The notes under the pieces: generated by a model
Told to the model about the DNA's origin: nothing
What the model saw: only the letters and a program-made list of their open reading frames with translations
Database searches by the model: none
Position numbers and translations under genes: made by a program
DNA from: Kondoa malvinella
Taxonomy: Eukaryota; Basidiomycota; Agaricostilbomycetes; Agaricostilbales; Kondoaceae
Direction: 5' to 3'
Length of the DNA: 64,000 nucleotides
NCBI GenBank assembly: GCA_039545315.1
Contig: BCIM01000012.1
Span: forward strand, 535,390 to 599,389
In this document: one piece after another, positions 47,767 through 61,109 of the stretch
How positions within the stretch are numbered: position 1 is the stretch's first letter
Layout: the number at the start of each line of letters is the position of its first letter

Positions 47767-48173
47767 CCTATAACACTACTTAATGTGACCTGCGATACTG
47801 TAATGTCGAAGGCTTACTGCTCGATTCAAACACCATACGAACGCGTTTGCGATCCGTTGCAGGTTTTTTGCAGAGCAAGAGGCTGACTCGAGCCTTTGAA
47901 TGCGCAAGCGAAGGGCTCGCAAGGTAACGTCGACGAATTCGCCCAATTTGGCCTAGCTTGCTTGTCGCAAATGCAGCTGATGCTGTGGTGTGCAGTTGAT
48001 GCAGAGGTGTGCCACCAGGTCCAGCCTGGTAATCCCTTTGGGCTCTGATTGGTCGCTCGGCAAAAGGGAATTTGACGAGCTCGCAGCCTTTGCTGCTGTG
48101 CCGTCATTTTTTTCGTCTCAAGGCAGCTTCTATTTGCTTTGAACAGGCTGTACTACCACATGTATTCTCACTT
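47767..48173. other. Region between Fanzor-like gene start and next minus-strand gene
   Basis: No gene seen. It contains a weak imperfect repeat of short CAGCTGATG/GCAGTTGATG words (about 47990-48010) and a T-run at 48107-48113. It should hold the Fanzor promoter; a transposon end is not evident. Confidence 0.3.
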
Positions 48174-49902
48174 TCACTCAAAATCACACTCCGAGCCCGA
48201 ATCTTCTGTTGCATCTGGTACTTGAATATCTGAATCTTGTCCCTCTGCGTAAGACGTGCGGCCGACCCTGCTTCGACTTGGTCTTTGCACCGAGGTAGGT
48301 GTTGGTGGAAGCGCGCTGGTACCTGCAATAGGTGTGCTTTGACGGGCAGCGAATGATTTGCCTGTAGCGATTGCAGCAAAGTAGTTTTCTAGTGAGTCGG
48401 GTAAGTCATCCTTGTTGTTGGCCAAGTCTTTGCGTGCTATTGATGCGATCAGCGCCGAGCAGCATCTGCCTGGTCATTGCCTACCTTTATCGACCTCTTT
48501 CTTTCTTCTGATACTCGTTTTGCAATTAGTGTACTTCTTGAAGTGACCGCTCTCTTCCCATATTTGCCGATATACCAACAGAAGTGCTCTTGCATCCTCA
48601 TCTTTGAGCTCTTCCTATTTGCAAAACAGTTTTTTGGCAATTGCCCAACTTTGCAAGCAACGATCGCTCACCTCAGGTTTCAGCTCTATTGCTGATCTTT
48701 CACCTGTTCCACCCATCAGTCTTCGTATCTCGACGTGGAGGTATACCGACCCACGAGTCAGAATCTCGCTTATCTGGCTTTCGCTCAAATCTTTCAGAGG
48801 CGAGACACTCCTGCCCTTGCTTGGATTGGCCTTTCTACTCTTCTTTGTCTTTGCTTCTTTCGCTGGCGCGTCAGTGCTTTCTCGCTTCCTCTTTTTCGCC
48901 TTCCTTTCCTCTTCAGCATTAAAGTCTTTGATCGCCTGCGCTTCCTCTCTCATTTTCCTGGCCGAGAAGCTTGCTTGTAGCGCCTCTTGATGTCGATAGC
49001 CCAACAATGCATTTATTTGTGAGCTTTTGATCATGCGCTCCATTTCAGATGCAGCGACATCATTGCAGGATGCAGCGAGACCTTGCTCAACTTCTTTCTG
49101 CGATTGTTGCAAATTCGCCAGGAGTTGGCGTGAGTGACCTTCTGGATCACAGACAAGATGCTGTCGAGTCTTGTCGGTAATGCTGGGAAATGGCCACGGC
49201 TGAGAGGTGATACGAGCCAGGTGTCTTTGTGCCTCTTTTATAGCTAGGATGAGGTGACCCTCGTCCCAGACTACGCCTTCTGGTGCCCTCTCGACATGAG
49301 CAAACACTGAATTTTCGAGGTAAGCCATTTCATCAGGATTCTTGCCAAAGGTCGGATCGCAGACGAGGGAAGCCATGAAGCTTGCAGTGAGGGCGTCTTC
49401 TACAGCGTGCGCAAGCTCGCTTTGCAGTTCCAAGACCTTGGGCGATTCGGTATGGCTCTTGCAGAGTAGACTTCCCACGAGTTCTTGGTGCTTGCTCAGG
49501 AGCTGTCTAAGCAGAACTGAGAACGGTACGTCTTTGGACGGGTGAAAAGAGACATCTTGCACCACAACAGGAGGACTACGGGCCGAGTCTTGCTGTGCCG
49601 CCTGTTTCAGCTGGTTCATGGTATCTTTGACTGCCTGTTGGCCTGCGTCGTGCTCGGCCTTCGATAAGAGGACGCTGTCATGCCGCCCGTTTAAGAATCT
49701 GTTCAGGCTGTAGTTTATGAGGACCTTACCTTCGACCGTAGCTCATGGCTAATTTGGAAGCGTCTGCCAATACATGACACTGCACTATGAGATTGATCAG
49801 TCTGTTGAAGTTAGCGGTGTAGTCCAAGAGCTCACCATGTCCGTAATCTTGTTTGCCTTTCGAGCATACAATGTAGCTGGACACGCTGGCGATCGGCTGC
49901 AT
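48174..49902 (-). CDS. Unrecognised lysine-rich, probably nuclear protein in the block
   Basis: Five exons join in frame from the ATG at 49902: MQPIASVSSYIVCSKGKQDY, HVQCHVLADASKLAMSYGRS, then the main exon VLLSKAEHDAGQQAVKDTMN onward, EELKDEDARALLLVYRQIWE, and KDLANNKDDLPDSLENYFAA to SGSECDFE. About 500 residues, helical in the first half. A strongly basic segment KKRKRESTDAPAKEAKTKKS (bipartite NLS-like) is followed by ISEILTRGSVYLHVEIRRLM, and an acidic end. No known domain is recognised. Frame conservation over four introns indicates a functional gene. Its stop is 407 nt upstream of the Fanzor start on the same strand. Confidence 0.65.
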
Positions 49903-50109
49903 TGATCTGCCACATACTGTCCTTCTGCGTCAGCTGGGCGCTGATGTGCGCATGGAGTACTGACTCGAGCACGACTGGATCTGTTCATCTGTAGTATCCA
50001 TGATCATCAAGTCTTTCTCTCGCTTCCGGTGATCAAGAATTGGCGATGCTAGTTTTGCACGCGGTCTGCGCAACCATCAGTCTAAACGATATCTTCAGCC
50101 AGTCTTTCC

Positions 50110-51347
50110 TCACTCGTATTGACGGATCGAGAGAGTGTTGTCCGCGGTAATGTTCTCCAGACATTCCCGAATCTTGCCAACAGCCTCCAGCAAACCCTGC
50201 ATCTTGCCTTCCTTGTTATTCATCTCTGCATAATTGTCAAGGCCGTTCAATTGGAAACAAGGTGTCTTACTCACCTGTTTTCCACTCGCCGGTTCCTATA
50301 TCAAGCCAGCTGAGAGCGGTTTGTCCTTGACCGCTGATCGGTGCTTTATCTTTGGCGATCGACACGTAAACGATTCTGTCTTCGGTTATTGCAGTGGCCA
50401 AGAGTTGATCCAACCATAAGAAGAATTGGTATACCAGTTGCGCGACAGAGATGGTTGGAGGTAAGCAGAATCCAGCCAAAGCCGCTCGAATTGAACTGCA
50501 GCGTGCTTGCCGTGACTCTTCGGCGTCTTTGACATTGGCAAAAGCATGTTGCGCAGGATGTCTTGACCGTATGTTAGATCAGGAAGCTAAACGAGCAGCG
50601 GACTCACGTCATCGTGGGCATATCGTAAACGTCCACTACGAATGCGATAAAACAGTATGTCAGGCAAGCCGATCTGAAGGTAGTTTGCTCCCTATTCGTT
50701 TTGCCTTGAACGGTTGGCAGCACCATCTTGTTGAGTTGCTTGATGATGATAAGGGAAATGCGGAGTCGCTCGTCCTCCGATAGGTATGCTGCCATTGTAT
50801 CGGCCAATGCAATCCCGACACTGTTTTCGCCGGTCAAATCGACCTTGACTTGCACGCCATCGACGTTGACCTCTCCCTGCAGGCCCCTATGTTCTGCAGA
50901 GCCCACGCCGCGAACATTTTGCAACACATTATCGACTTTTGCGTTCATGATCAGACGAAGCAAGTGTTGCATAAGGGTTTTGCGAGAAAGGTCCAGAGGC
51001 ATGTTATCGAGCAGAACCATAAAGTCGACATCGTACTCTGTTCCTGGCAGAGAACTAGTCGTACATCCTCCTGCAGTCAATCGACCATTTGCTGATCCAA
51101 AGCGTATGAGGTGGACTTTAGTCGAATCGTCGAACAAATCTTGAAGAGTTCTCTGGACTTTCTTTTCGACCAGGTCTGTGAGCCGGTCTCGCCTCGAGTC
51201 GTCGAAGCCACGGGAGAGCCCTGTCTCGCTATGAGCACGGATTTGGATCTCTTTGCTTGGGTGGTGTACATAGCTTGGCGTACTCGACTGGCGACGAGAT
51301 CCGTCAGATGCGATAATATCGTATGACTGTGCAGTACTGACGATCAT
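50110..51347 (-). CDS. Pol-beta-superfamily nucleotidyltransferase (poly(A)/poly(U) polymerase-like)
   Basis: Start MIVSTAQSYDII, chosen as the first ATG of the open frame; an upstream exon is possible. The catalytic pattern is RFGSANGRLTAGG (GS motif), then DVDFMVLL (first two acids), and VDGVQVKVDLTGENSVGI (third Asp). Then ADTMAAYLSEDERLRISLII and QTTFRSACLTYCFIAFVVDV fit the helical central domain of non-canonical poly(A) or terminal uridylyl transferases. After two introns the end is SVAQLVYQFFLWLDQLLATA ... NNKEGKMQGLLEAVGKIREC ... SIRQYE. About 380 residues with no RNA-binding domain. CCA-adding and OAS-type enzymes are alternatives. It shares strand and spacing with the Fanzor-like and lysine-rich genes. 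Confidence 0.6.
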
Positions 51348-52769
51348 TCGCTGACAGCGGAAACCTCTCTGGAAGTGATGAACCACATCAGACTAGAAAG
51401 CTGCTGAGGCGGAAGGGACGCTCACTTGCAAAGCTCATGAACCACGAACAGGTGCAGTTACAGTGGCAGCATGAGAGCAACAGACTCGGCTTTGCAAAAC
51501 TCATCGCCAGTCAAAGCCGCCAAAAGTTTAAATGAATGAGGTGTCTGAAACCTGCGCCTTGCCCCGCATTTTGACTTTTCAAGTAGCGCATACGGACGTT
51601 GCTCCGCTGCACATACTCGTAGTGTTGTCGCGTGCAGAGACCGGCAGCTGATTTGACCGATGCATATTCCAAATCAAACACGTTCCCTTGCAGCGTGAAT
51701 GGCCCGAAGACACAAATGATCCGAGCTTTTCATCATCAGAGGGTAAAGGAATACAACCAAAGAAGAGGGTACAGTTGGTGCTGGGCCATGCGCGGGCCGC
51801 TGATCTGCTGTTGCAGAGACTTTGAAGTGAACAAAAGGCGAATTTTCAGATGAAAGGCAAAGATTGACCCGAAACTGAGTCTGTGGAATTTCAACCACCC
51901 CTATCAGGCCACCAGCATCTGGCTGTAGTCGTGCTATGGCGATACAGACAACATCTTGCAAGACTACAGTGCCCATCTGTTTGCGATAACCTGTCAGCAC
52001 ACGTCAGCACTTCTCCGAGTCTTTGGCGCACTGCAACAGACCTGACCATTTAACCATGATCTTTGTCGAACAGCTTTGATCTCTGTTATATCGGCTGCAA
52101 GTCATTGACTGTCTCATTCTCGTCTTGATCTTTATTCCATACATCCTAGACCACCAGGCAGATGATATACCTTTACATCGCAAGCGAGGCCGAGTAGACG
52201 AGTTGCCTTGCCACGATCTGGCAAGTGAGCTGAAGAGTTTAGGTACAGACAGTGAGACTGACCAGAGGCGCGGGAACTGGCAAAGCACGTCGCAATTTAG
52301 ATTGAATCTGTGCCCTGGTAGCTGCCGTTTGTGCAGCTGCTTTAGCTTGCCGCTGTTTGTCCACTGCGCGCAGCCTGATGCGACCTGTGAATTTTGGCTT
52401 TTGCAGTGATGAGCGTTGCATCTGGTTGCGGCTGTCTGGCTGGTGTATGTTGTAGACAGATGCCATATGGATTCGTGCTCTAGCGGACGCAAGTTGTGCG
52501 TATCTAGCCTTAGGTGGGAACAATGAAGGCGGAAACAATGGCGCCTCTACGCCTCCGAAGTGCGCGGAATGTAATTTGCGGCAGATTCCACTGCATGCGA
52601 GAGCAGCATGCAGGACTGCCTGAGCATCAAAGCGATCATGGCATCTTGTTTCGCTACAATGAGCAAGTACATGCGCCAGTGGTGCTGTTTCGGTGGAAGA
52701 AGCAAAGTTTGCAAAAGCATAATATTTGAGATAGTCATTTTGAACGTGACAGCCTGTCTCGCGGTGCCA
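51348..52769. other. Mostly uninterpretable stretch inside the block
   Basis: Minus-strand frames at 51674-52000 and 52239-52538 are open (the latter with KQRQAKAAAQTAATRAQIQS) and have possible splice sites between them, but no domain is recognised and no complete gene can be built. A short segment (CGCAAACAGATG and neighbours, about 51970-51995) recurs within the CCR4 intron near 53120. Confidence 0.3.
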
Positions 52770-53510
52770 TCATTTGCCTGCAGTGATGGCTTTCGCCTTT
52801 GGTTTGAATTTGAATTCCGACAATATGCAAATGTGATCCGATGGATAGTCCTGCAATATGTTATCAGTACCTGCTCTGACGTGTACCACACAGAGGTAGA
52901 CTGACCGTATTCGGAAAACCAACCACTTTAGACAGGTAATTCGGGTCAACTTCGCCCAACAAGCCAGTCACGTTGAGCGTGTTGGATGTATGCCAAATAT
53001 AATCAATCACGCCTCTGAACCCAGGCGTGCTGTGGGGCGTCAGATATTACTTTATAGTACAGGGAAAGCAAGGAGCATGCACAATGGATCGTTCACGCTT
53101 TGCCTTGCCCAGAAGTACCATAGACATCTGTTTGCGGCACGCTTTAGTAGTCCACACATTAGTCAGGTCTACAGATGCCTCACCTTCTATTGAGGTATCA
53201 CCTATAGTATTTCCGGAGTAAGCTACTACTGCATTTGGCAAAGAAGAGGGGAAGGACTGACTTACCAGATCTTGCTCAAGCATACCTTCTCCAGCCTAGG
53301 GCTCATGAGGTCTATATGCAGGTTGCCATATCGCTTGCCCAGCTCGGCATCCTTTGGTTTGGGATTAGCATTGTCGGTTTTCCTGTATTGTTCCGCTATC
53401 GCTTCTAGCTCTTGCACTCGGTCCCACTCCCAGTGTCGAAGATCATGATAGCAACGCGTCTTCTTGAGACATTTAGATCCGACAGCGAAAGTGTGTATTT
53501 CGGTGCCCAT
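52770..53510 (-). pseudogene. C-terminal piece of a CCR4-type deadenylase
   Basis: Exons read ELGKRYGNLHIDLMSPRLEK, AYSGNTIGDTSIEGEASVDL with LTNV at its end, TPGFRGVIDYIWHTSNTL, LGEVDPNYLSKVVGFPNT and DYPSDHICILSEFKFKPK, ending GK and TGA at 52770. This is the order of the last ~130 residues of CCR4 (YG..., SAY..., LTNyTPgFrGvIDYIWys, LLGEVD, FPSDH with catalytic His). The upstream sequence (MGTEIHTFAVGSKCLKK, RHWEWDRVQELEAIAEQYRK) is not CCR4-like. The rest of the nuclease domain, including the GDFNS region, is missing, and the beta-lactamase 3' piece begins about 180 nt away. It is a truncated or fused copy; a joined gene reaching across the junction cannot be excluded. Confidence 0.65.
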
Positions 53511-53690
53511 AAAGCTCTTCGCATCGTCAGAATCAGACGTGTCCGAGTTATAGTTGGCCTTCTTGATAGGCTTGAATGTGGATCCTACTAAAGTGTCAGA
53601 CCTGCAGCGTGATCAACGAGATCGACTAACTATCGTAGAATCTGCCAGACAAAGTAATCTCTACCTTACTTTGCCTTCCGCCTCTTTTAT

Positions 53691-53805
53691 TAGAGTGGGC
53701 GGTGTCGCCAACATGATTCTCTCCCAATGCCTGCCTTTCAACGATATGAAGGTCATTGGTACTTGGCTTGAGGCCGAAGGTGCTGTGTATGCCTCGCTTC
53801 GCTGA
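53691..53805 (+). pseudogene. 3' end of the interrupted beta-lactamase-family gene
   Basis: GGVANMILSQCLPFNDMKVI, GTWLEAEGAVYASLR and TGA at 53803-53805 align with GVANIMASQSVPFNDMKVI, PWLECEGAVYATL at the end of the intact copy (57212-57310). It lies on the same strand as the 5' piece at 42217-42508. Unlike the intact copy it stops after SLR and does not splice on to the SKL-encoding exon. Similarity upstream of GGVAN is lost at about 53690. Confidence 0.88.
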
Positions 53806-54117
53806 AGCGGACGCCGATTTTTTGACTGTACGATATTGTTACACCTGGACCATCGCAATGCTTTTGTAATCTGAATGCCTCAACGAACACAATTCGTGTA
53901 GCTCTCGCCCGCTTCGCTGAAGTCACATTTGTCTTTGCAGCTGACTGATGTGCTCCACCAACTTATGATGAAATCTTGCTTACAACTTTCGTAACATCTC
54001 TTCGTGCTGACCGTTGGTGGCTTCCTTCACCTGCAATCTGCCCTCCTTGAACTAGGACCCTGCTGTCTTTGACCTGTACTGTCAACACCTTGTGTATTGC
54101 GTTGTCGACAAATCATC
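53806..54117. other. Intergenic region
   Basis: Upstream region of the CmcJ-like gene. No feature recognised. Confidence 0.4.
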
Positions 54118-55184
54118 ATGCCCAACACCACTGCTTCCTTGATATACCAGTCTGTTCCTGCTGGCGAAAAGGCGTGGCAATGGATCAACCCACAACCAGT
54201 TGGCGAAGCGCGAGACAACATCAAGCTAACATCTTATGACTGGGACATTCAAGATATTCGAGGGCAAGAAGCTGAATACGATTTAGACTCTGCTGGATTT
54301 GCCGCTGTCGAGCGAGCTACTTCCCTTGCATATGATGATTGGTCAGATGAGGAAAAGATCAAAGGCGCATACTATGCCGAAGTGGAAGAGTGAGCTCTAC
54401 AGGTTCGCTTTGAGTTGATGACGGTTGACTTACCATTACTCTCTAGGCTGTTGAAGGAGCGCTTGGGTGCTCACAGAGTGGTTAGCCACAGGTACATGCA
54501 ATACAGTCATAAAGCTCATCCTACGGCGCCGATAGACTATATTCGATCACACGATCAGACGAGGTTCTCCACGGGGCATTGAGATTGAAGATACTCCAGC
54601 AACACGGCAGCCAGTGCCCAGAGTATGTGTTCTACGATAGCGGTTCTTTCCAACTGACTCATCTACTCTCAGGTGCACGTAGACCAAACTCCAGACTCTG
54701 CTCGGAATCGAGTCAAACGTCATGAAACGTCTAAAGAAGCAGAGAAGCTACTTCAAGGTCGAGTTCGGCTGATCAACGTCTGGCGGCCTTTCAGGCAAGT
54801 CAAAGATATCCCTTTGGCAGTAGCCGACTACAGAACCATCAACCTGTCTACCGACCTCCAGCCTTCAGATCTAATCTATTCAAGAGAGCAGGTTGGGGAA
54901 ACTTTTCTAGTCAAGCACAATCCACAACACAAGTGGTGAGCAGCTTCCCTTTATTGGCTGATAGCATCCCTTAATCGTATGAAAGGTTCTATCTGGCCGA
55001 CATGAAACCTGAAGAAGTCCTTCTTCTCAAATGTTTCGACTCTGCATCGCCAACGACAGCTCCAATTGATGGTATTGCTTCTCTCACACCGCATACAGCT
55101 TTCATCGACCCAAAGTACCAGAATCAACCTCACGTGAAGCCACGAGAGAGCATCGAGATCAGGGCTCTTGTATATTCTGATTGA
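54118..55184 (+). CDS. CmcJ/NvfI-family oxidoreductase-like protein
   Basis: Start MPNTTASLIYQSVPAGEKAW, then DNIKLTSYDWDIQDIRGQE, DSAGFAAVERATSL, and after two introns TIRS-like and RVHVDQTPDSARNRV, RVRLINVWRPFRQVKDIPLA, FYLADMKPEEVLLLKCFDSA, PHTAFIDPKYQNQPHVKPRE and SIEIRALVYSD. The HxDQ...NVWRP...P..FxDP order is that of fungal CmcJ/NvfI proteins (about 280-300 residues, double-stranded beta-helix-like). Relatives occur in secondary-metabolite clusters and as standalone genes. The HVDQ and later His are candidate metal ligands. Exact reaction unknown. The two plus-strand genes that follow may belong to the same pathway. Confidence 0.75.
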
Positions 55185-55453
55185 TTCATAGCACTGTGAC
55201 GCTTTTGTACAATAGTTAACAGACCAATTTGTTACCCAAACTGTCGGTGCGGATTTCTTTCACCTTAGCGTCCGACCCAAACGATCATGGCTCTGTGACT
55301 CGCTCTTACACAGATCAGCGCAGACCATATTGCTCTGTTGAATCCTCTTGCCCTTGGCCCATGACCGGTTATGGAGCTCCGCTTTGTAGCATCTGCGCGT
55401 GAAATCCTCGCAACGCAATCCACAGCAGCAACAGCGATCTACAGATCGCAGTC

Positions 55454-57387
55454 ATGGCTTCGAGATCTACTTCAGCGGCCCAGAGCAACGTACAAAAGTC
55501 TCTAGACAAAGCTGTCAACGCGAAAGATGGACCAGCGGGTCTTGTTTTCGCCAGCATAGATAGGAAAGGCAACGTTCTGGCTGCAGCAGCAGCTGGGCTC
55601 AAATCTCTAGACAACAAGGATGACCCTGTAGGTGGACTGTGTTGCCATAGCACGTTCAGCGGCTCATGTGCAAATAGATTTCACTTGATACAGGTGAGGA
55701 GAACCCGTGTCCATGCAGACTCGAGATGACAGGAAGCACTAGTATTCCCTCTCTGGTCGTGTACAAAGGTATGGGTAGTTCGCAGCAGGAGTATTCGAGC
55801 TGATACAATAACCAGATGATCACTGGCGTCGCCTGCATGCAATTGGTCGACCAAGGCCTGATCAAGCTAGATGAACCAGCAGACAAGTACCTGCCAGAGC
55901 TCGGCCAAGTGAAGCTCATTACCGGATCCTCGCCCAAAAACAAGATCACGCTTAGGCACCTTCTTTCGCATACCGCTGGATTCGCTTATTCAATGTACAG
56001 CAAGGAACTGAAAGAATACACAGAGAAGACGGGCAAATCTGAATTCGACGGATCAGTTGAAGGCACTTTTGGTTTGCCTTTGATCGCCGAGCCTGGCACA
56101 GAATGGCATTACAGTATATCTCTAGACTGTGAGCATACCAGGCTGACCTCGACCGTAATCGCTGATCGTTTAACAGGGGCGGGTAGACTGCTAGAAGCAA
56201 GTGAGTCAGATGACCAATAGCTCCATCCATAGGCTGACTTCACACAGTAACTGGCATGACGCTTGGTCAATATTGCCTCAAGAACATATTTGAGCCCTTG
56301 GGATGCAAAGATATTCAGTTTGGCGTAAGTCTTGGCTCGAGAGATTCCTACGTGGTTGAATCTAGACCTTTCCTACTTGCAGGCCAAGGCTGAACACCGA
56401 AGTCGATTCGCTACATTACACTCTCGAGCAACCAATGGCACTATCTCTGTTCCAAGTGAGCTTGCAGCTTGTCGGTCCCAACGTTTGCTCACCACGCAGC
56501 CGTTGTCAATCAGAAGCGACTGGCGGCAAAAGATCGAAATCGCAGTTTGACAGTGGAGGAGGTGGTTCGACAGGAACTGTAGGAGAGTCAGTACTGTCTT
56601 GGCACTGTGCAGCGTGATTTGCTGACTTTTTGTTGTTCCTCAGCTACCTGAAAATCGCAAATGTTCTAAGTCGGTGGTTGCCTCAGACACTTTGCGAGTT
56701 CTAATTAATCGTGACCAGTCAACGAGGGCGTTGGCGCCAACGGAGCTCGCATACTGCAAGCCGAAACAGTCAAGTTGATGCTTAGCGATCAACTAGGTGA
56801 TCTGCCACAGAAAGACCCTCTGGACCAACGTAAGGCGAACACGTCTCCTCTGTATGCTCTGCTGAATCATGCTCTCAGCTACGCCATCTTTCCGACCAGA
56901 CTTGACTCCAGCTGCTGAGCTCATGCCAGGTCTTAAAAAGGGATGGGTAAGTCGAATCTTCCATCAAGAGAGACTTCTCTGATTCATGTGCTTGACAGGG
57001 ACTTTCTTTCTTGATTGTGAATGAACCTTTACCTACTGGAAGATCAGCAGGATCAGTCTGGGTGCGTGCCATTCTTTTCGAAATGATCCTCTTTCATTTG
57101 ACTGACTGTGATCTTCAGTGGGCTGGACTGGGCAAGTAGGTCCTCTCACGCTCTCTCCAGTCTAGAGCTAATACCGCTGTAGCCTGTATTGGATGGCAGA
57201 TCCAGTCAAGGGCGTAGCAAACATCATGGCTTCTCAAAGTGTTCCATTCAACGATATGAAAGTCATCAAGCCCTGGCTAGAATGCGAAGGCGCGGTCTAC
57301 GCTACACTGTGAGCATTTCCACTTGAGGCAATGGCTAAGCTGACAGCTTTCATTTTCGTCAGAAACCGACCGACGAGCAAGCTCTGA
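55454..57387 (+). CDS. Serine beta-lactamase/esterase-family hydrolase with peroxisomal PTS1
   Basis: Intact relative of the split pseudogene. Start MASRSTSAAQSNVQKSLDKA, then GPAGLVFASIDRKGNV. The catalytic SxxK is SCTK (55757-55768) in LVFPLWSCTK, followed by ITGVACMQLVDQGLIKLDEP and ITLRHLLSHTAGFAYSMYSK, typical of class C-like esterases/transesterases. The Tyr motif is in EWHYSISLDW. The C-terminal part has GWGLSFLIVNEPLP, SAGSVWWAGLG and MADPVKGVANIM. About 15 exons. After ATL an intron (about 57309-57362) leads to a last exon NRPTSKL and TGA 57385-57387, a canonical peroxisomal targeting signal. Without that splice the protein ends at ATL in an in-frame TGA. Substrate unknown. Confidence 0.8.
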
Positions 57388-57611
57388 ATTAGGCGATCAC
57401 TTTCTACTTGTACTCTAGTTGCTGTAATGTCACAATGCCATTCATCACCGCGCACTGCAGGTCTCGACGCGTCAAGCTGGGCGCGTCTCGGGTCGTGATC
57501 GATCCGCATAATGAATTTGCCAGCGTCCCGTAAGCTCGACGGTAAAGAGTACTCGAGAGGCTCCGCAAATGACTTTCTACTTGACTGCCTCTTGCTTGAG
57601 CAACGAACAAG

Positions 57612-60954
<3,343 letters not shown>

Positions 60955-61109
60955 CGGTCTAGTGTCTCGCTTTTGTCCAGTCAATGTATTTCTTCATCGA
61001 TTTGCTCCTCAAATGTATCGTGTTGGCGATCTCCTTGCTGGATAAAGTGCTGAATAGCATAAGGAATGACCATCTTAACAATCCATCGCAACTATCGAGT
61101 ACAGTATTA

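Larger units (their letters stand above)
42509..53690 (-). mobile_element. 11.2-kb block of minus-strand genes splitting the beta-lactamase gene
   Basis: The block is defined by its flanks: homology to one gene ends at 42508 and its 3' end resumes at about 53691. Inside, every recognisable gene is on the minus strand: Fanzor-like nuclease, an unrecognised protein, a nucleotidyltransferase and a CCR4 C-terminus. I find no transposase, tyrosine recombinase, Rep-helicase or reverse transcriptase, and no obvious long terminal inverted repeat. A short imperfect direct repeat TCTACC(AG)TTACT occurs near both edges (42518-42530 and 53660-53670). The middle of the target gene is missing, so insertion came with deletion, or the block arose by rearrangement. 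Mobile-element status is inferred from the TnpB-family gene and the split target. Confidence 0.5.

Noticed and set aside
51674..52000. A 108-codon minus-strand frame upstream of the nucleotidyltransferase as its N-terminal exon
   Set aside because: No in-frame splice to the transferase could be found and no domain is visible; left as uninterpretable.
42509..53690. The block as a Helitron, Crypton or retroelement
   Set aside because: No Rep/helicase, tyrosine recombinase, reverse transcriptase or integrase sequence was found on either strand.
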